Of a stretch of 60,278 nt of DNA, positions 17,951-27,260 are shown one piece after another. Position numbers and translations under genes: made by a program. Each line of letters begins with the position of its first letter. Position 1 is the stretch's first letter. The notes under the pieces are model-generated. The model was not told the origin of the DNA. It worked only from the letters and a program-made list of their open reading frames with translations, and ran no database searches. This stretch comes from Lachnospiraceae bacterium (GTDB lineage: Bacteria; Bacillota; Clostridia; Lachnospirales; Lachnospiraceae), in NCBI GenBank assembly GCA_910575555.1, contig CAJTFX010000030.1, positions 1 through 60,278 on the forward strand, written 5' to 3'.

Positions 17951-18385
17951 TCAAACTACAAGATTTTCTTCACCAGAAACTAATTTAATGAATTTATCAG
18001 GTAAAACAGCTAAGACTTTCGATTTCTTATAGTCCTTTATATTTCTCGTCACAATATACTCCATCTGACTTCGGCTTGCACAACAAGAAATTACCGCATC
18101 TTCATAATCTTTCATATCCAGCAATAATGCTTCCCGGCAATCTTCAGCAGTGGAATCCAGAATATAAAACAATTCAAACAGCTTTGCAATAGCACTTTTT
18201 GCCTGCTCAGTATCATGTAGATGTTTCCTTATCAGATAGTAAATATCTGTAACGGAACTTGCGGTAATATATAAATCCTCTATCTGATTAGCGGCTAACA
18301 TGAATATTTCTTCTGCTGTTTCTCTGAATGGCTCCCTGCCTGTTAATGCATCTATTATCACATTCGTATCAACCAATGCTTTCAT
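17951..18385 (-). CDS. vapC: PIN-domain toxin (VapC type)
   Basis: 144 residues, MKALVDTNVIIDALTGREPF, with the first PIN aspartate in DTNV. Further acidic positions lie in TDIYYLIRK, LDMKDYEDAVISCCA (typical D..D/E) and VTRNIKDYKKSK. The start overlaps the antitoxin stop by 1 nt. A Mg-dependent RNase toxin of a type II pair. Confidence 0.85.
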   Translation of the reverse strand: MKALVDTNVIIDALTGREPFRETAEEIFMLAANQIEDLYITASSVTDIYYLIRKHLHDTEQAKSAIAKLFELFYILDSTAEDCREALLLDMKDYEDAVISCCASRSQMEYIVTRNIKDYKKSKVLAVLPDKFIKLVSGEENLVV

Positions 18386-18600
18386 TATTTATTATCCAGC
18401 CTTTCATCTCTTGCAGCATCTATATCAGCATCTTTTGGAAGTATGCCAAACAATGCCTTTGCTGTTTCTACCCTGTTTTGATGTGGATTCGTTAATTTTG
18501 CAATTACTTTCCCATTTTTAGTAATATAAATATCCTCTTGTTCAGAAAGCAACAAGTATTTGCCTAAATTCTGTTTTAGTTCTGTAGCCGTAATAGACAT
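18385..18600 (-). CDS. Phd/YefM-type antitoxin
   Basis: 71 residues: MSITATELKQNLGKYLLLSE, EDIYITKNGKVIAKLTNP. This is the Phd/YefM N-terminal fold, which binds operator DNA, while its C-terminus (DADIDAARDERLDNK) should wrap the PIN toxin. It overlaps the toxin gene by 1 nt. ATG 18600 has GGAGATGGCGAT upstream. Confidence 0.85.
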   Translation of the reverse strand: MSITATELKQNLGKYLLLSEQEDIYITKNGKVIAKLTNPHQNRVETAKALFGILPKDADIDAARDERLDNK

Positions 18601-18614
18601 ATCGCCATCTCCTT

Positions 18615-18664
18615 TCGCACTATTATTATATAATATTCGTGCGGTTATGTAAATATATTCGTGC
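18615..18664. promoter_or_regulatory. Operator repeats of the PIN/Phd pair
   Basis: ATTCGTGCGG occurs twice as direct repeats about 22 nt apart. TCGCAC..GTGCGG also forms an inverted pair just upstream of the antitoxin start. Likely binding site of the antitoxin complex. Confidence 0.45.
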
Positions 18665-18938
18665 GGATTTTTGCTATTTCACCCGTATCTAATAATTCTT
18701 TCATTGAGTCGCTAAGATTACGTTCTATTCGTAAAGCACGAGTAAGATTTGTTTTTGATTTACCCAATTGTTTAGCAATTTCCTCAAGAGTTAATTTAGC
18801 ATTTCCATTTTGGAAATCCTTCTCACATCCATTTCCAATTTCTCCATTTTTATATCCTTTTAACTCGACATAAGTTTCTAATGCCTTTCTATCCTTAGCA
18901 GGATCATTTTTCCTTCTACCAAAATTATTAGATATCAA
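18645..18938 (-). pseudogene. Truncated ParB-like protein
   Basis: The frame contains LTLEEIAKQLGKSKTNLTRALRIERNLSDSMKELLDTGEIAK (shown here only for its pattern: TLEEIAKQLG-KSKTNLTRAL and LLDTGEIAK). ParB-like proteins continue after this last motif, but here the frame runs into the promoter region of the PIN/Phd operon and ends (IRTNIFT). No start with a ribosome site is seen. A decayed 5' and 3' remnant is the best reading. Confidence 0.55.
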
Positions 18939-19307
18939 AGCACCAAGTTTAAATTTTCATCCCGTGAATCTTTCTTGCTATGAAATCGCTGTTTTATCTT
19001 AGGGACATATTACTATGGCTATGGCGCGATATTTAGCTCAAATACGGGTTCAAACTGCTTTGGTATAGAATTTATGCGTTTATGGTAAACAGTTCTGAAA
19101 TCGGCTTATAAAAGGCTTATAGCGGTAATGATTAGAATATGGAAATGCCCTGTATGGATTTATTATGGAGCCTGGATGTAAGATTGCATGTTGACAGAAT
19201 GAAAATCGTATACAGGGTAAATTATACTGTTTGGTATGATACCTTTTTAACATTTGTAGAGTCTATAAAACTATCTTTATAGTAAATAATTATTTTATCA
19301 TTATATT
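18939..19307. other. Non-coding gap
   Basis: No supported gene. Some palindromic words (GTTTATGGTAAAC near 19078) but nothing that matches the hairpin clusters at 40 kb. Confidence 0.4.
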
Positions 19308-20255
19308 CTACCAATATATTTTATACTCAAAATTTAATTCCGGAGCTGTAATATGCCAATGAAACGGAGAATAAAACAAATACTCTTTTGGTGATTCTGT
19401 CCTAATATTCATTGGACTGCTTGAAAGCTTTTGAGTAAAAATCTTTTCAATTGATATATCAGATATATTTAAGTGTATATTTAAATCATTAATAGGTGTA
19501 ATAACTTCTGTAGAGAAAAAATTAGCAAAATGTTTTTTATTATTACTCAACACCGCTTTAACACGAAATTCTATTTCTTCTCCTCTTTTTAGCAAACGAT
19601 CAAAAATTACATTATAATTTAAGTTTGTATCTTTCAAATCTAAATATTCGATTCTAATCCCATCAGTTAATGCAGTTAGTGAAATTTCTTCATCTGCAAA
19701 CCATGTAATCCTATTATGTATCCTATCTTTTCCTCCCACTAAAACTTTTGACTTACATGTCTTTATATAAGTAATACTACTTTCTTCTACATAATAATCA
19801 ATATCTATTTCTATATGCTCCATGCTGAAATAAGAAGGATAACCGCCTGACTTACGCATGTTATCATTTTTAATTCCATCCAATATTTCTTTTTTCGCTA
19901 CATTTTCGCTTTTATCAAAAATATCAATATAAACAATAGGTGATAATAACCCTTTTAAATCGACTGGTTCAATCCGTATTGGAATTATTCGCCTCTCTTT
20001 TAGATTCATTTGCTCTGTAAATTTTGAAGTCCATTCTGCTTCACACCATTTAGATTTTAAATAATTTTCAGACAAGATTACAATTAATTTTTGGCATTCC
20101 GATAGAGCCTCATTAATCTTTGACACAAAATTATCTCCTGGCCTAAAGTCCCATGCTTGTATTGTTACAGTATAATTATTTGATTCTAATACTTCCGCGA
20201 CCCAAGTCGCATAATTTAAATCTGTTCCTGTATAGCTTACAAAAAAATTTTTCAT
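19308..20255 (-). CDS. TIR-domain protein
   Basis: 315 residues from ATG 20255; the ribosome site is weak. The N-terminal 130 residues are a TIR domain: FFVSYTGTD (residues 4-12), VTIQAWDFRPG (30-40), and SENYLKSKWCEAEW (62-75). The conserved glutamate of the WCxxE motif is E74, the usual NADase residue. The C-terminal part is beta-rich with no known sensor. TIR proteins with an intact glutamate often serve in anti-phage defence by NAD depletion. It is followed by no gene on the same strand; upstream neighbours are the NDT-like and membrane genes. Confidence 0.75.
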   Translation of the reverse strand: MKNFFVSYTGTDLNYATWVAEVLESNNYTVTIQAWDFRPGDNFVSKINEALSECQKLIVILSENYLKSKWCEAEWTSKFTEQMNLKERRIIPIRIEPVDLKGLLSPIVYIDIFDKSENVAKKEILDGIKNDNMRKSGGYPSYFSMEHIEIDIDYYVEESSITYIKTCKSKVLVGGKDRIHNRITWFADEEISLTALTDGIRIEYLDLKDTNLNYNVIFDRLLKRGEEIEFRVKAVLSNNKKHFANFFSTEVITPINDLNIHLNISDISIEKIFTQKLSSSPMNIRTESPKEYLFYSPFHWHITAPELNFEYKIYW

Positions 20256-20325
20256 AATTACAAACACTTTCTATACTAATGATTTTGTCATACTTATTTT
20301 TATAATCGATAACCATAAAATTTTA

Positions 20326-21267
20326 CTAGACTAGCATCTTGTTTATCAAAAAAAACATTTGTTCCTTAAACTTTTTTACTTTTATAGGGGATAAATCATA
20401 ATCATAATATCTCCATAATTTAATATCAAATGGCGCATCCTCTCCATCTTCTTTTCTGATTAAAAGAACATGCTTTCCTAAAGTATGTGCAATTCCTATT
20501 TCATAAAACACATTTGCATTATGTATTGTTATATCAGCAATAATGATTTCGGCTTTATTGATTTCTCTCCATATATCATCTACAATTACTGAAGGTTCAA
20601 ATAAATTATCTCCTCTAATCAGCTTACACTTCGTCATATTAGCTATATCCTGAATAACATCAAAAGTATCATTTGACCAAACCTCTCCAAATGGCATAAT
20701 AAGAAAAATCGTTTTTGGTACAATATCATAATTTATGTTTCCAAATACAGGCTTTATAATCATTTCGGTTCTCCTTTTTAATATTTCTTCTGTTATTTTT
20801 TGATGCATTTTACATCTATTTATAGCCATTTGCCTTTTATTAATAGCTTCACAATCAAATTTATCTAAATATTTCTCATATAATGATAATGTGTTGCTAA
20901 TATAAGTTAAATAACCTTCTTTACTCCACGCTTGTTCTGATTCAAAATTTGCCTCCCAATACATATTCCTCTTTTTTATATTAAATATTTTCAGCAATAT
21001 TTCTTTTACATAATTTATTTCACCCTTTTCGCATGATGTAAAAACAACTAATCTATCAAAATAAGGTAAGCCTAATCTTGCAGCTTTAAACTTTTTATCA
21101 ATAACAAATTTTTGAACAATATCTTTTAAATTGGGATCACATTTTCGTATATTACCATAAAGAAAAGCAACCCAGAATCCATCAATTCCTCTTTGATAAA
21201 ATCTTTTTGGATCAAAATATTCTTTATTGTATATATCTAACCAATGTTTACTTTTTAAAATATGCAT
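20326..21267 (-). CDS. NDT-like/TIR-like C-terminal domain protein
   Basis: 313 residues from ATG 21267, with CAGGTGA 8 nt upstream. The C-terminal part (residues about 195-300) reads IFLIMPFGEVW, KAEIIIADITIHNANVFYEIGIAH and KHVLLIRK. This is the nucleoside 2-deoxyribosyltransferase-like fold, with the putative catalytic Glu in NVFYE. Such domains often occur next to TIR proteins in defence loci. The N-terminal 190 residues are unassigned. It ends 70 nt before the TIR gene start. Confidence 0.65.
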   Translation of the reverse strand: MHILKSKHWLDIYNKEYFDPKRFYQRGIDGFWVAFLYGNIRKCDPNLKDIVQKFVIDKKFKAARLGLPYFDRLVVFTSCEKGEINYVKEILLKIFNIKKRNMYWEANFESEQAWSKEGYLTYISNTLSLYEKYLDKFDCEAINKRQMAINRCKMHQKITEEILKRRTEMIIKPVFGNINYDIVPKTIFLIMPFGEVWSNDTFDVIQDIANMTKCKLIRGDNLFEPSVIVDDIWREINKAEIIIADITIHNANVFYEIGIAHTLGKHVLLIRKEDGEDAPFDIKLWRYYDYDLSPIKVKKFKEQMFFLINKMLV

Positions 21268-21600
21268 TTTTAAATCACCTGACTTATTCATTCTGAATAA
21301 AACTGAACGTTTATTTATTTAAAGAAGCCTTCAACGTGGTCACTAAATCACCTGTTTTCAGCATAGCTATTTTAAGAAATCCAATAAATCAAAGGTTTAT
21401 ATATGGTTCATATCAAAAAGCCTTATTTTTCAATGGTTTCTGCTGGTATTTAGGTGGAAAATAGGATGTTTTTGGTCATGTTTCGGTCACACTAGATTTT
21501 TAGAAGGACTTGTCCTTCCTGTTTATTAGTTTATTTGTCGCTATAAAAATACGCAACATTCCTTAAACCAGAGCACTGTATATGTATCACTCGCTACAAA
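21268..21600. other. Non-coding gap with leader-like repeat
   Basis: No gene. Near 21405-21445 the minus strand reads ACCATTGAAAAATAAGGCTT followed by TTTGATATG, a leader word that recurs near 1330-1360 and 38365-38395. Confidence 0.4.
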
Positions 21601-22506
21601 TTATTTTTCTTGTAATTTTACAATATCATTTATGTCCTCAATTTTCATCTCATTCATTATATTTATATATGTATCTTCAATATTTGATGGATCTACTTTT
21701 ACCATCCTAATACCTACATTTGGTCGAACAATACCTTTTACTTGACTTCTTGACAAAGCATAACATTCTTTATGATATTCACCATAAAAATCCATATATT
21801 CAATTTCAAAACAAAAAGTCTCATCCATTATCAAATTATTCCTCACATTTTTATGTAACTTTTCTAATAAATTAGTAAAAATGCTATCTATTTCTTCTCT
21901 TTCTATTAAATTAATCTTAAATTCATTTTCTTTTACATTATAATATGGCATTTCACTAATAATCAAACCATCCGTTTGAATATTAAAAATTTTACTATTA
22001 TTTTTATCCAATGATATAATTGAATCGTTATCACTTTTTTCATTTTCATCCCAAAATTGCACTCGAATAGTATAATAATGATAAGGATAAATTACAAGGT
22101 TTGTCATAACACCTCCTACATTTTTTATTGTACACTCTATACCTGGAGCATATTCTTTTTCATTTATGGTATATTTTTTTTCATGTATTTGATATGATAC
22201 AGCAAATTTAGGCATATTGGCTTTTCTCTGTTGTTCCATTTGTTCTCCATCTCTTTCATTTTGCTCTATTACCAATCCATTATATTGTTCTTGAAGAAAT
22301 AGAGTATATAGACCTATAGCCACGGTTGCTACTAAACTTAATACAGGAATAACCATCGTTTGCATTCTATCCTTTTGAACTTTTTTTATTATTTCTTCAT
22401 TAATAGTCACCTTTTCGTTAACATTATTTATTTCTTCGTTAATAATATTTATTTCTTCATTAATAACATTTATTTTTTCGCTAATTTTCCTAATATTGTT
22501 ATTCAT
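21601..22506 (-). CDS. Membrane-anchored coiled-coil protein
   Basis: 301 residues from ATG 22506 with GAGGGTGAT upstream. An asparagine/isoleucine-rich coiled coil (repeats of INEEIN) comes first, then one membrane segment (VIPVLSLVATVAIGLYTLFL, about 53-72), then a beta-rich domain. It neighbours the NDT-like and TIR genes in the same orientation (334-nt gap). It could be a membrane partner of that locus, but nothing in its sequence proves this. Confidence 0.55.
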   Translation of the reverse strand: MNNNIRKISEKINVINEEINIINEEINNVNEKVTINEEIIKKVQKDRMQTMVIPVLSLVATVAIGLYTLFLQEQYNGLVIEQNERDGEQMEQQRKANMPKFAVSYQIHEKKYTINEKEYAPGIECTIKNVGGVMTNLVIYPYHYYTIRVQFWDENEKSDNDSIISLDKNNSKIFNIQTDGLIISEMPYYNVKENEFKINLIEREEIDSIFTNLLEKLHKNVRNNLIMDETFCFEIEYMDFYGEYHKECYALSRSQVKGIVRPNVGIRMVKVDPSNIEDTYINIMNEMKIEDINDIVKLQEK

Positions 22507-23219
22507 ACTTTTATCACCCTCAAACAAAACTTTATCATAACTTAACAGACTACATCCATATAATTAAATTTTATAGCAATAAATTCTTTTTTTCCACAAA
22601 AATTAAACGACATATTTCGACAAAGCCTAATAAAAAGTACAAATCTATAACATTTCAGTATGCCTAACATTCTATATCCATATAATATTTACTTTGATAA
22701 TCAAACTATATCCCACTCACCGAACATTATTAAATCCATCCTCCATCCCCCACAATCCCTTATTTCCCAACCAATTCCACCTCATTTACTCCAAATATGC
22801 AGCAGTCCAATGCCTTTCCTGGAACATCCTACAATCACTTATAATTCAAGCCAAAGTTCGAACTGCATATAAATAACTGCACATCCATTAATAATAATTA
22901 TAGATAATAAGTATTATAATTTATGCTTATAACTAAAATTCCTTCTAAAACATAGCATTTCTAACACTCTCTTACCAGAAAATAACCATTCCTACCGAAC
23001 ATCCTTATTTTATAATCACTTCTAATCTCATTTATTTCCACAATAATATATATTTCCTATGTATTTACTAGGTTATTATTCAAAAAATAATATCCAACAT
23101 ACGAAATGTCGAACTATATACCGAACTTTTTCAAAATATAAACTGCTGCATTATTTTTATTCCATCCCTTATTCTGCTGCATTCTCTCTACAAATAATCA
23201 CCAATAACAGGATATAAAG
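22507..23219. other. Non-coding AT-rich stretch
   Basis: About 710 bases without a supported gene. CCGAACAT or CCGAACTT recurs near 22720, 22999 and 23121. Plus-strand open frames are proline- and serine-rich and look spurious. Confidence 0.4.
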
Positions 23220-23258
23220 AAAGCACCGCCAGATAATCAATTCATCCGTTGGTGCTTC
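23220..23258 (-). terminator. Terminator of the second PIN operon
   Basis: Stem AAGCACC (23221-23227) with GGTGCTT (23251-23257), T-rich on the minus-strand 3' side, 25 nt beyond the stop at 23283. Confidence 0.65.
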
Positions 23259-23282
23259 TCATTTCACTATATGAAATCCTTT

Positions 23283-23696
23283 TTATAATTCTAAATAGTT
23301 TTTTGGCAAAATTGCCTTTATTTCCGATGCTTTATAATCATCAATGTTTCTTGTTACAATATACTCCGCTTTATACGCTTTTGCACACTCCATCTGTAAA
23401 CAATCCTCAAAATCTGGAAAGCATTCATTCCGAAGCCCTGACAGCAACTTGGCTTTATCTATCCCTTCAACATCAAAGATTCGGCATAAATCAAGCAGCG
23501 CCTCCCTCCGTTCTTCTGCACTGTAATCTTTCCTTAATATAAAAAACATGTTAGAGACTGAATGCGCTGCAATACATCCCTTCACTTTTCCCTCTACGCA
23601 AGCAAGGACAATCTTCTCTGCATCCTCATAAAACGGCTCCCTTGTAAGAAGATAGTCAAGTAACACGTTTGTATCAACCAGAATCCTATTTACCAT
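23283..23696 (-). CDS. PIN-domain toxin, second copy
   Basis: 137 residues, MVNRILVDTNVLLDYLLTRE. PIN acidic residues are in DTNV, in NECFPDFEDCLQMECA and in VTRNIDDYKASE. It overlaps the upstream antitoxin gene by 11 nt. It is related to, but distinct from, the 17.95-kb PIN. A type II RNase toxin. Confidence 0.8.
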   Translation of the reverse strand: MVNRILVDTNVLLDYLLTREPFYEDAEKIVLACVEGKVKGCIAAHSVSNMFFILRKDYSAEERREALLDLCRIFDVEGIDKAKLLSGLRNECFPDFEDCLQMECAKAYKAEYIVTRNIDDYKASEIKAILPKNYLEL

Positions 23697-23910
23697 ATTT
23701 TCCTTCCCTGTAAGAAGCTAACTCTGCATCATAATCAGTAACAGTCCCTTTCCTGCGCAACTGCTCTAATCTTGCAAATGCTTCTTTCCTTTCTGATTGT
23801 TCGTCATTGTATAAGCCATTCACACCCTGCATGATCTGGATCACAAAACCCAATTTATCTTCCGGCACCTTTTCCAGCATTTTAATTGCTTCCTGTCTGA
23901 TTGCTGTCAT
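23686..23910 (-). CDS. Antitoxin partner of the second PIN
   Basis: 74 residues from ATG 23910 with GAGGTG upstream. MTAIRQEAIKMLEKVPEDKL is the common N-terminus of a small antitoxin family paired with PIN toxins; the C-terminus (DYDAELASYREGKYGK) is the likely toxin-binding tail. Not the Phd type. Confidence 0.7.
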   Translation of the reverse strand: MTAIRQEAIKMLEKVPEDKLGFVIQIMQGVNGLYNDEQSERKEAFARLEQLRRKGTVTDYDAELASYREGKYGK

Positions 23911-24016
23911 AAAAAACACACCTCACTTTTCTGATATCATAACTTCATCCATTCACATCTATAATATAGCATTTTTCTGTATCATATTCAATCCATACCG
24001 CCAGGATATTCCATCC

Positions 24017-24205
24017 CTACTTCTGCCCTGGAACACCCTCCCGGAACAAATATCCCTCAGAAGCCGTATAGAACGCCTCCCGGAACTGCTGCATCTGCTT
24101 ATCAGAAAGAATCCCCTCCAGTTCCCTCATGCAGTCCTCACACGCCTTTTCTTTCAGGCGGTTGCTTTCTTCCAATCTTTCCCTTGTGAGATTCTCCATC
24201 AACAT
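24017..24205 (-). CDS. Small hypothetical protein (60-62 aa)
   Basis: Begins MLMENLTRERLEESNRL; ATG at 24205 or 24199. It has a CxxC pair (ACEDCM). Co-oriented with the 24-29.8 kb operon and its last member. A run of nine C lies just upstream (24216-24224), between it and the next gene. Confidence 0.45.
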   Translation of the reverse strand: MLMENLTRERLEESNRLKEKACEDCMRELEGILSDKQMQQFREAFYTASEGYLFREGVPGQK

Positions 24206-24226
24206 CCTGTCCTTACCCCCCCCCTT

Positions 24227-24511
24227 TCACTTAACCAATCCTATTTCACCCAACAGACAGGCGCAATCCTTAAATCCCTGCTGGTATGCAATCCTCATGC
24301 AGCAGCTCCCTTGCGATATGTAAGCGCACACTAAACCATCTATCATCTGCATTTCTTCCTCTGAAAATCCTTGTTCCTTCATCTGTACGGAAACATCTTC
24401 TATTTCCTTCCTCGCTTCCAAATATGCCCCATCCCCGGAAAGGATTCTGTCTAACCTCTCCCCGGTCGCATGGTTTGTTAAAACATCAAAAATATTATTG
24501 CCATTATCCAT
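24227..24511 (-). CDS. Hypothetical protein (94 aa)
   Basis: Starts MDNGNNIFDVLTNHATGERL at ATG 24511 with GGAGG 7 nt upstream. Helical with conserved-looking cysteines (GSCCMRI, DCACLL). Member of the 24-29.8 kb operon; function unknown. Confidence 0.55.
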   Translation of the reverse strand: MDNGNNIFDVLTNHATGERLDRILSGDGAYLEARKEIEDVSVQMKEQGFSEEEMQMIDGLVCAYISQGSCCMRIAYQQGFKDCACLLGEIGLVK

Positions 24512-24573
24512 ATGCAATCCTCCTTCCCTTCTTACATCATCCACTGCATACATAATCTAAACACGCTGTTTGT

Positions 24574-25116
24574 CTATCCATTGCCATTAGCTGAATCCTC
24601 CTGACTATTCCTCATTTCTTCAAGATAGCTGATTACAACACATCTTACTGTATCATCATGCAGCAATTCATCCGCAACCTTTTCCATATCATAATCTTTT
24701 CCGCTGTCCAGTCTTAACAGTTCCTTTTCTTCCGCCATATTCCTTAATTTCCATGCTGTTTCCCACCGCGACGATCCCACCAGGACATTTACGCCATACC
24801 AAGCAGTTTTTAATAAATCCACTGTATGCCACAATATCTTTTCCTGCTCCGTCATATGCAATAATCTTGTTTTTATGTCAAATATTCCATTGTTCCAATC
24901 ACACACGGCCTTTTCAACCGTTTCTTCTTTTGTCATTGGGCGAAACCTTTTCCCATTAATGGAATATGCAAATTCTGTGTCATGCCGTTCTGTAGACGCT
25001 CCACACTCCATACATGCCACATAATAATTATGTATCTTCCTGAATGATTCCACTGTCTTAATATGCCCTTTTGCAATCCCTCCACAATATGGACATGGCT
25101 TTAAATCAATCTTCAT
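24574..25116 (-). CDS. Zinc-ribbon protein, Lar-like N-terminus
   Basis: 180 residues from ATG 25116 with GGAGG 7 nt upstream. The start MKIDLKPCPYCGG and the later CMECGA form a zinc ribbon like that of Lar/restriction-alleviation family proteins and related phage genes. The C-terminal 110 residues are helical. Operon member. The Lar-like label is by N-terminal motif only. Confidence 0.55.
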   Translation of the reverse strand: MKIDLKPCPYCGGIAKGHIKTVESFRKIHNYYVACMECGASTERHDTEFAYSINGKRFRPMTKEETVEKAVCDWNNGIFDIKTRLLHMTEQEKILWHTVDLLKTAWYGVNVLVGSSRWETAWKLRNMAEEKELLRLDSGKDYDMEKVADELLHDDTVRCVVISYLEEMRNSQEDSANGNG

Positions 25117-25172
25117 GCCGGTTCCTCCATTTCCCCGCTTTATATGCACTGCTGCATATATTGCTGTAATTT

Positions 25173-25463
25173 TTACTGCCAACCGCCGCTATCCCCTTCC
25201 AAACCCTCCGCACACCTGGCAATAAAATATTCATGGAACCTCTTTCCCGTAAATGGGCTTTCCAGGAACCTTTTCACCGCCTGGTGCACAATGTCCAGGC
25301 TCCAGTCCCCTTTCACAAAGTCAACCCCAGCGTCAAACAGCATGGAAGCCGCCTCAAAAGGCATACGGATACTTTCCCCGCGTTCTTTCTGTCTGTCCAC
25401 CATCTTGCAGAATTCCACAAAGTTTCCATCTGAGACGAATTTCCCTAACAGTCCTTTTTCCAA
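25173..25463 (-). CDS. Hypothetical protein (96 aa)
   Basis: The start is TTG 25463 with GGAAGGGGAAGG just upstream. Helical; no motif. It lies 21 nt after the HNH gene in the operon. Confidence 0.5.
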   Translation of the reverse strand: MEKGLLGKFVSDGNFVEFCKMVDRQKERGESIRMPFEAASMLFDAGVDFVKGDWSLDIVHQAVKRFLESPFTGKRFHEYFIARCAEGLEGDSGGWQ

Positions 25464-25483
25464 TTATCCTTCCCCTTCCTTTT

Positions 25484-26032
25484 TCATTCTTCCCGTTTAT
25501 GATCCCACATTGCTTCCAACAGCCTGTATGCAACTTTCCAGTCAAGGCTTTCCCCATATTCCTTCTGCATCTGGTATAGGAATATTTGCGTTATCTTCTC
25601 CATAAATTCTTTTGGGTATATGTCCCGTTTAATGGCATTGCAGGTAACGCAGCTGCAATATAAATTATCCAGGCCATTTGTGCCGCCTTTTGAGATCGGT
25701 ATGCGGTGCTCAACCTCGAATGAATCAAAATCCACAAATCCCCCACAAAGGTAGCAATGCCCTTCTGTTTTCCTATATATGGCCAGACGGTCTTTTGCGG
25801 AAAACTTTTTCCTTTTGATTCCCGGCACATCCGGTTTTACGGTTTCATTTCCTTTCTGTTCCGTATCAATCCAATAATAACCAGAACATTTCACCAGCGT
25901 TTTCTCTATCTGCATTCTTGCCCGCGCTACGGTACGGAAATCCTGTGCCTGTCCAATATCATTTGTTTTAATTATTGCGCCTACACTGTTATGCGCGATA
26001 TAATGTTTTCCATTTGTAAGTAAAATTGCCAT
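25484..26032 (-). CDS. HNH endonuclease
   Basis: 182 residues from ATG 26032 with GAGGG upstream. The HNH core is complete: CYLCGG, FEVEHRIPISKGG (first H), NGLDNL (N) and CSCVTCNAIKRD (zinc CxxC). About 85 residues precede it with no known fold. It shares an operon with a DUF262 gene; in type IV GmrSD systems DUF262 and an HNH domain act together, so a functional link is possible. Confidence 0.75.
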   Translation of the reverse strand: MAILLTNGKHYIAHNSVGAIIKTNDIGQAQDFRTVARARMQIEKTLVKCSGYYWIDTEQKGNETVKPDVPGIKRKKFSAKDRLAIYRKTEGHCYLCGGFVDFDSFEVEHRIPISKGGTNGLDNLYCSCVTCNAIKRDIYPKEFMEKITQIFLYQMQKEYGESLDWKVAYRLLEAMWDHKREE

Positions 26033-26041
26033 AATATACCC

Positions 26042-26215
26042 TCACTCCATGTATGTTTTTGTATAAATCCGCATAACCGCCCTCTGCCCCTCCGCATAGG
26101 TTTTACTGTTTTTAATCGCTTCCTGGACATCTTTCCGCCCTAAAAGACCGAAATCATCCGCCAGTGTCTTTAACTCCTTTTTATCCGCTTTACATAAATT
26201 CCTTGCCTTTCCCAT
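26042..26215 (-). CDS. Small basic protein (57 aa)
   Basis: Starts MGKARNLCKADKKELKTL at ATG 26215 with GGCGGGTGG close upstream; a longer frame from 26260 would overlap the preceding gene. It lies 9 nt before the HNH gene. Function unknown. Confidence 0.45.
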   Translation of the reverse strand: MGKARNLCKADKKELKTLADDFGLLGRKDVQEAIKNSKTYAEGQRAVMRIYTKTYME

Positions 26216-26250
26216 CTTCCCACCCGCCTTTCCTATTAAAACCCCATAAC

Positions 26251-26454
26251 TCATCTGCATATTTTATCAAGCATCTGTTCCAATATCTCACTCCCGCTTT
26301 GGATAAAATATAGTTCCCCATTAATCTTTAACGGCTCGCCCTCCTCATACGCAGTAAGGACTTTCTGTTGATGAATGCTTATCCCCACTGCAATTCCAGT
26401 GGCAAAACCTCCACTCTCTGGTAAATCATCCAATGTCACCATTCCTCCAATCAT
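26251..26454 (-). CDS. Small hypothetical protein (up to 67 aa)
   Basis: The frame reads MIGGMVTLDDLPESGGFATG. GGAGGA lies so close to the second ATG that the true start may be the GTG or a later TTG. Acidic, operon member. Confidence 0.4.
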   Translation of the reverse strand: MIGGMVTLDDLPESGGFATGIAVGISIHQQKVLTAYEEGEPLKINGELYFIQSGSEILEQMLDKICR

Positions 26455-26537
26455 AAATTTTTCACATTATATATTTCTCCATTTGTAAAAATAAGTGCAG
26501 GCGGATTTTTCATTTCCCCATCTGCACTTACCTTCTC

Positions 26538-26900
26538 TCAAGTTGCGTTTAACGCATATCTTCCATATGGAACCCTTTTTCTTCTGCCCTTCCCATAGAT
26601 CTGGCTGAAATATTCTTCCAGGCTGAACGCATATGGGCGGCTCTGCAAGCGGATGCATTTCCCATCTTTAAGGACTGTCGTCTGCGCAACTGAAACAGTA
26701 TTCGTCAAAGTAAGGTTTTCACGGATAATATTTTCCAAGTCCGCCCGCAAACCTTCATATGTAGTGTCAATATGGCATCTTGTGCCCATGCCGTTCTCAT
26801 TTATGTAAAAGATAACCCTATATGAAAACTTGTCCTCGTTCAGATTATGGACTGCACATCCACGGTCTATGTCCGAGACAATATCCGTTATTGTAAACAT
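26538..26900 (-). CDS. Hypothetical protein (120 aa)
   Basis: Starts MFTITDIVSDIDRGCAV at ATG 26900 with AAAGGGG upstream. Basic C-terminus (GKGRRKRVPYGR). Beta-rich middle. Operon member, no family recognised. Confidence 0.5.
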   Translation of the reverse strand: MFTITDIVSDIDRGCAVHNLNEDKFSYRVIFYINENGMGTRCHIDTTYEGLRADLENIIRENLTLTNTVSVAQTTVLKDGKCIRLQSRPYAFSLEEYFSQIYGKGRRKRVPYGRYALNAT

Positions 26901-26927
26901 AATCATTTCCCCTTTCCCATACAGCCC

Positions 26928-27182
26928 TTACGCCAGCCCGCAGAAACATGCCAGCCTATGCAATGGGTTTCTCACAAGTTTCCGTCCCCGTTCTGTTTCC
27001 CTGCGATCGTTTTTCTGTATCATTTTCATAAAAGCAAGCTGTTCATGCACCTCCATGTACTCAGCCTGCATTTCCGGCGTCAATGCATCCATTGGCGTTT
27101 TTATGGATTCGTCAATCACTTGCGAGCCGTTTCCCATGTCAATAAGCCGGAAGCTAAAACATACCTTTTCTTTTTCAAACAT
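26928..27182 (-). CDS. Hypothetical protein (84 aa)
   Basis: Starts MFEKEKVCFSFRLIDMGNGS at ATG 27182; an ATG 12 nt upstream is too near the ribosome site. Operon member between the DUF262 gene and the 120-aa gene. Function unknown. Confidence 0.45.
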   Translation of the reverse strand: MFEKEKVCFSFRLIDMGNGSQVIDESIKTPMDALTPEMQAEYMEVHEQLAFMKMIQKNDRRETERGRKLVRNPLHRLACFCGLA

Positions 27183-27260
27183 TGCTTTTCCCATCCTTTC
27201 CCTTGCTCCGGGAAGACTGCCTGTCCATGCAGCCCCCCAATCTTACGTCACTAAACGCAC

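Noticed and set aside
22660-22876. Plus-strand 60-70 aa frames
   Set aside because: Rich in Pro, Ser and His with no ribosome site; typical of shadow frames in A/C-rich DNA.
24216-24224. C9 run as a phase-variation switch
   Set aside because: It lies between genes and not in a coding region, so slippage would not switch a frame; an effect on spacing remains possible.
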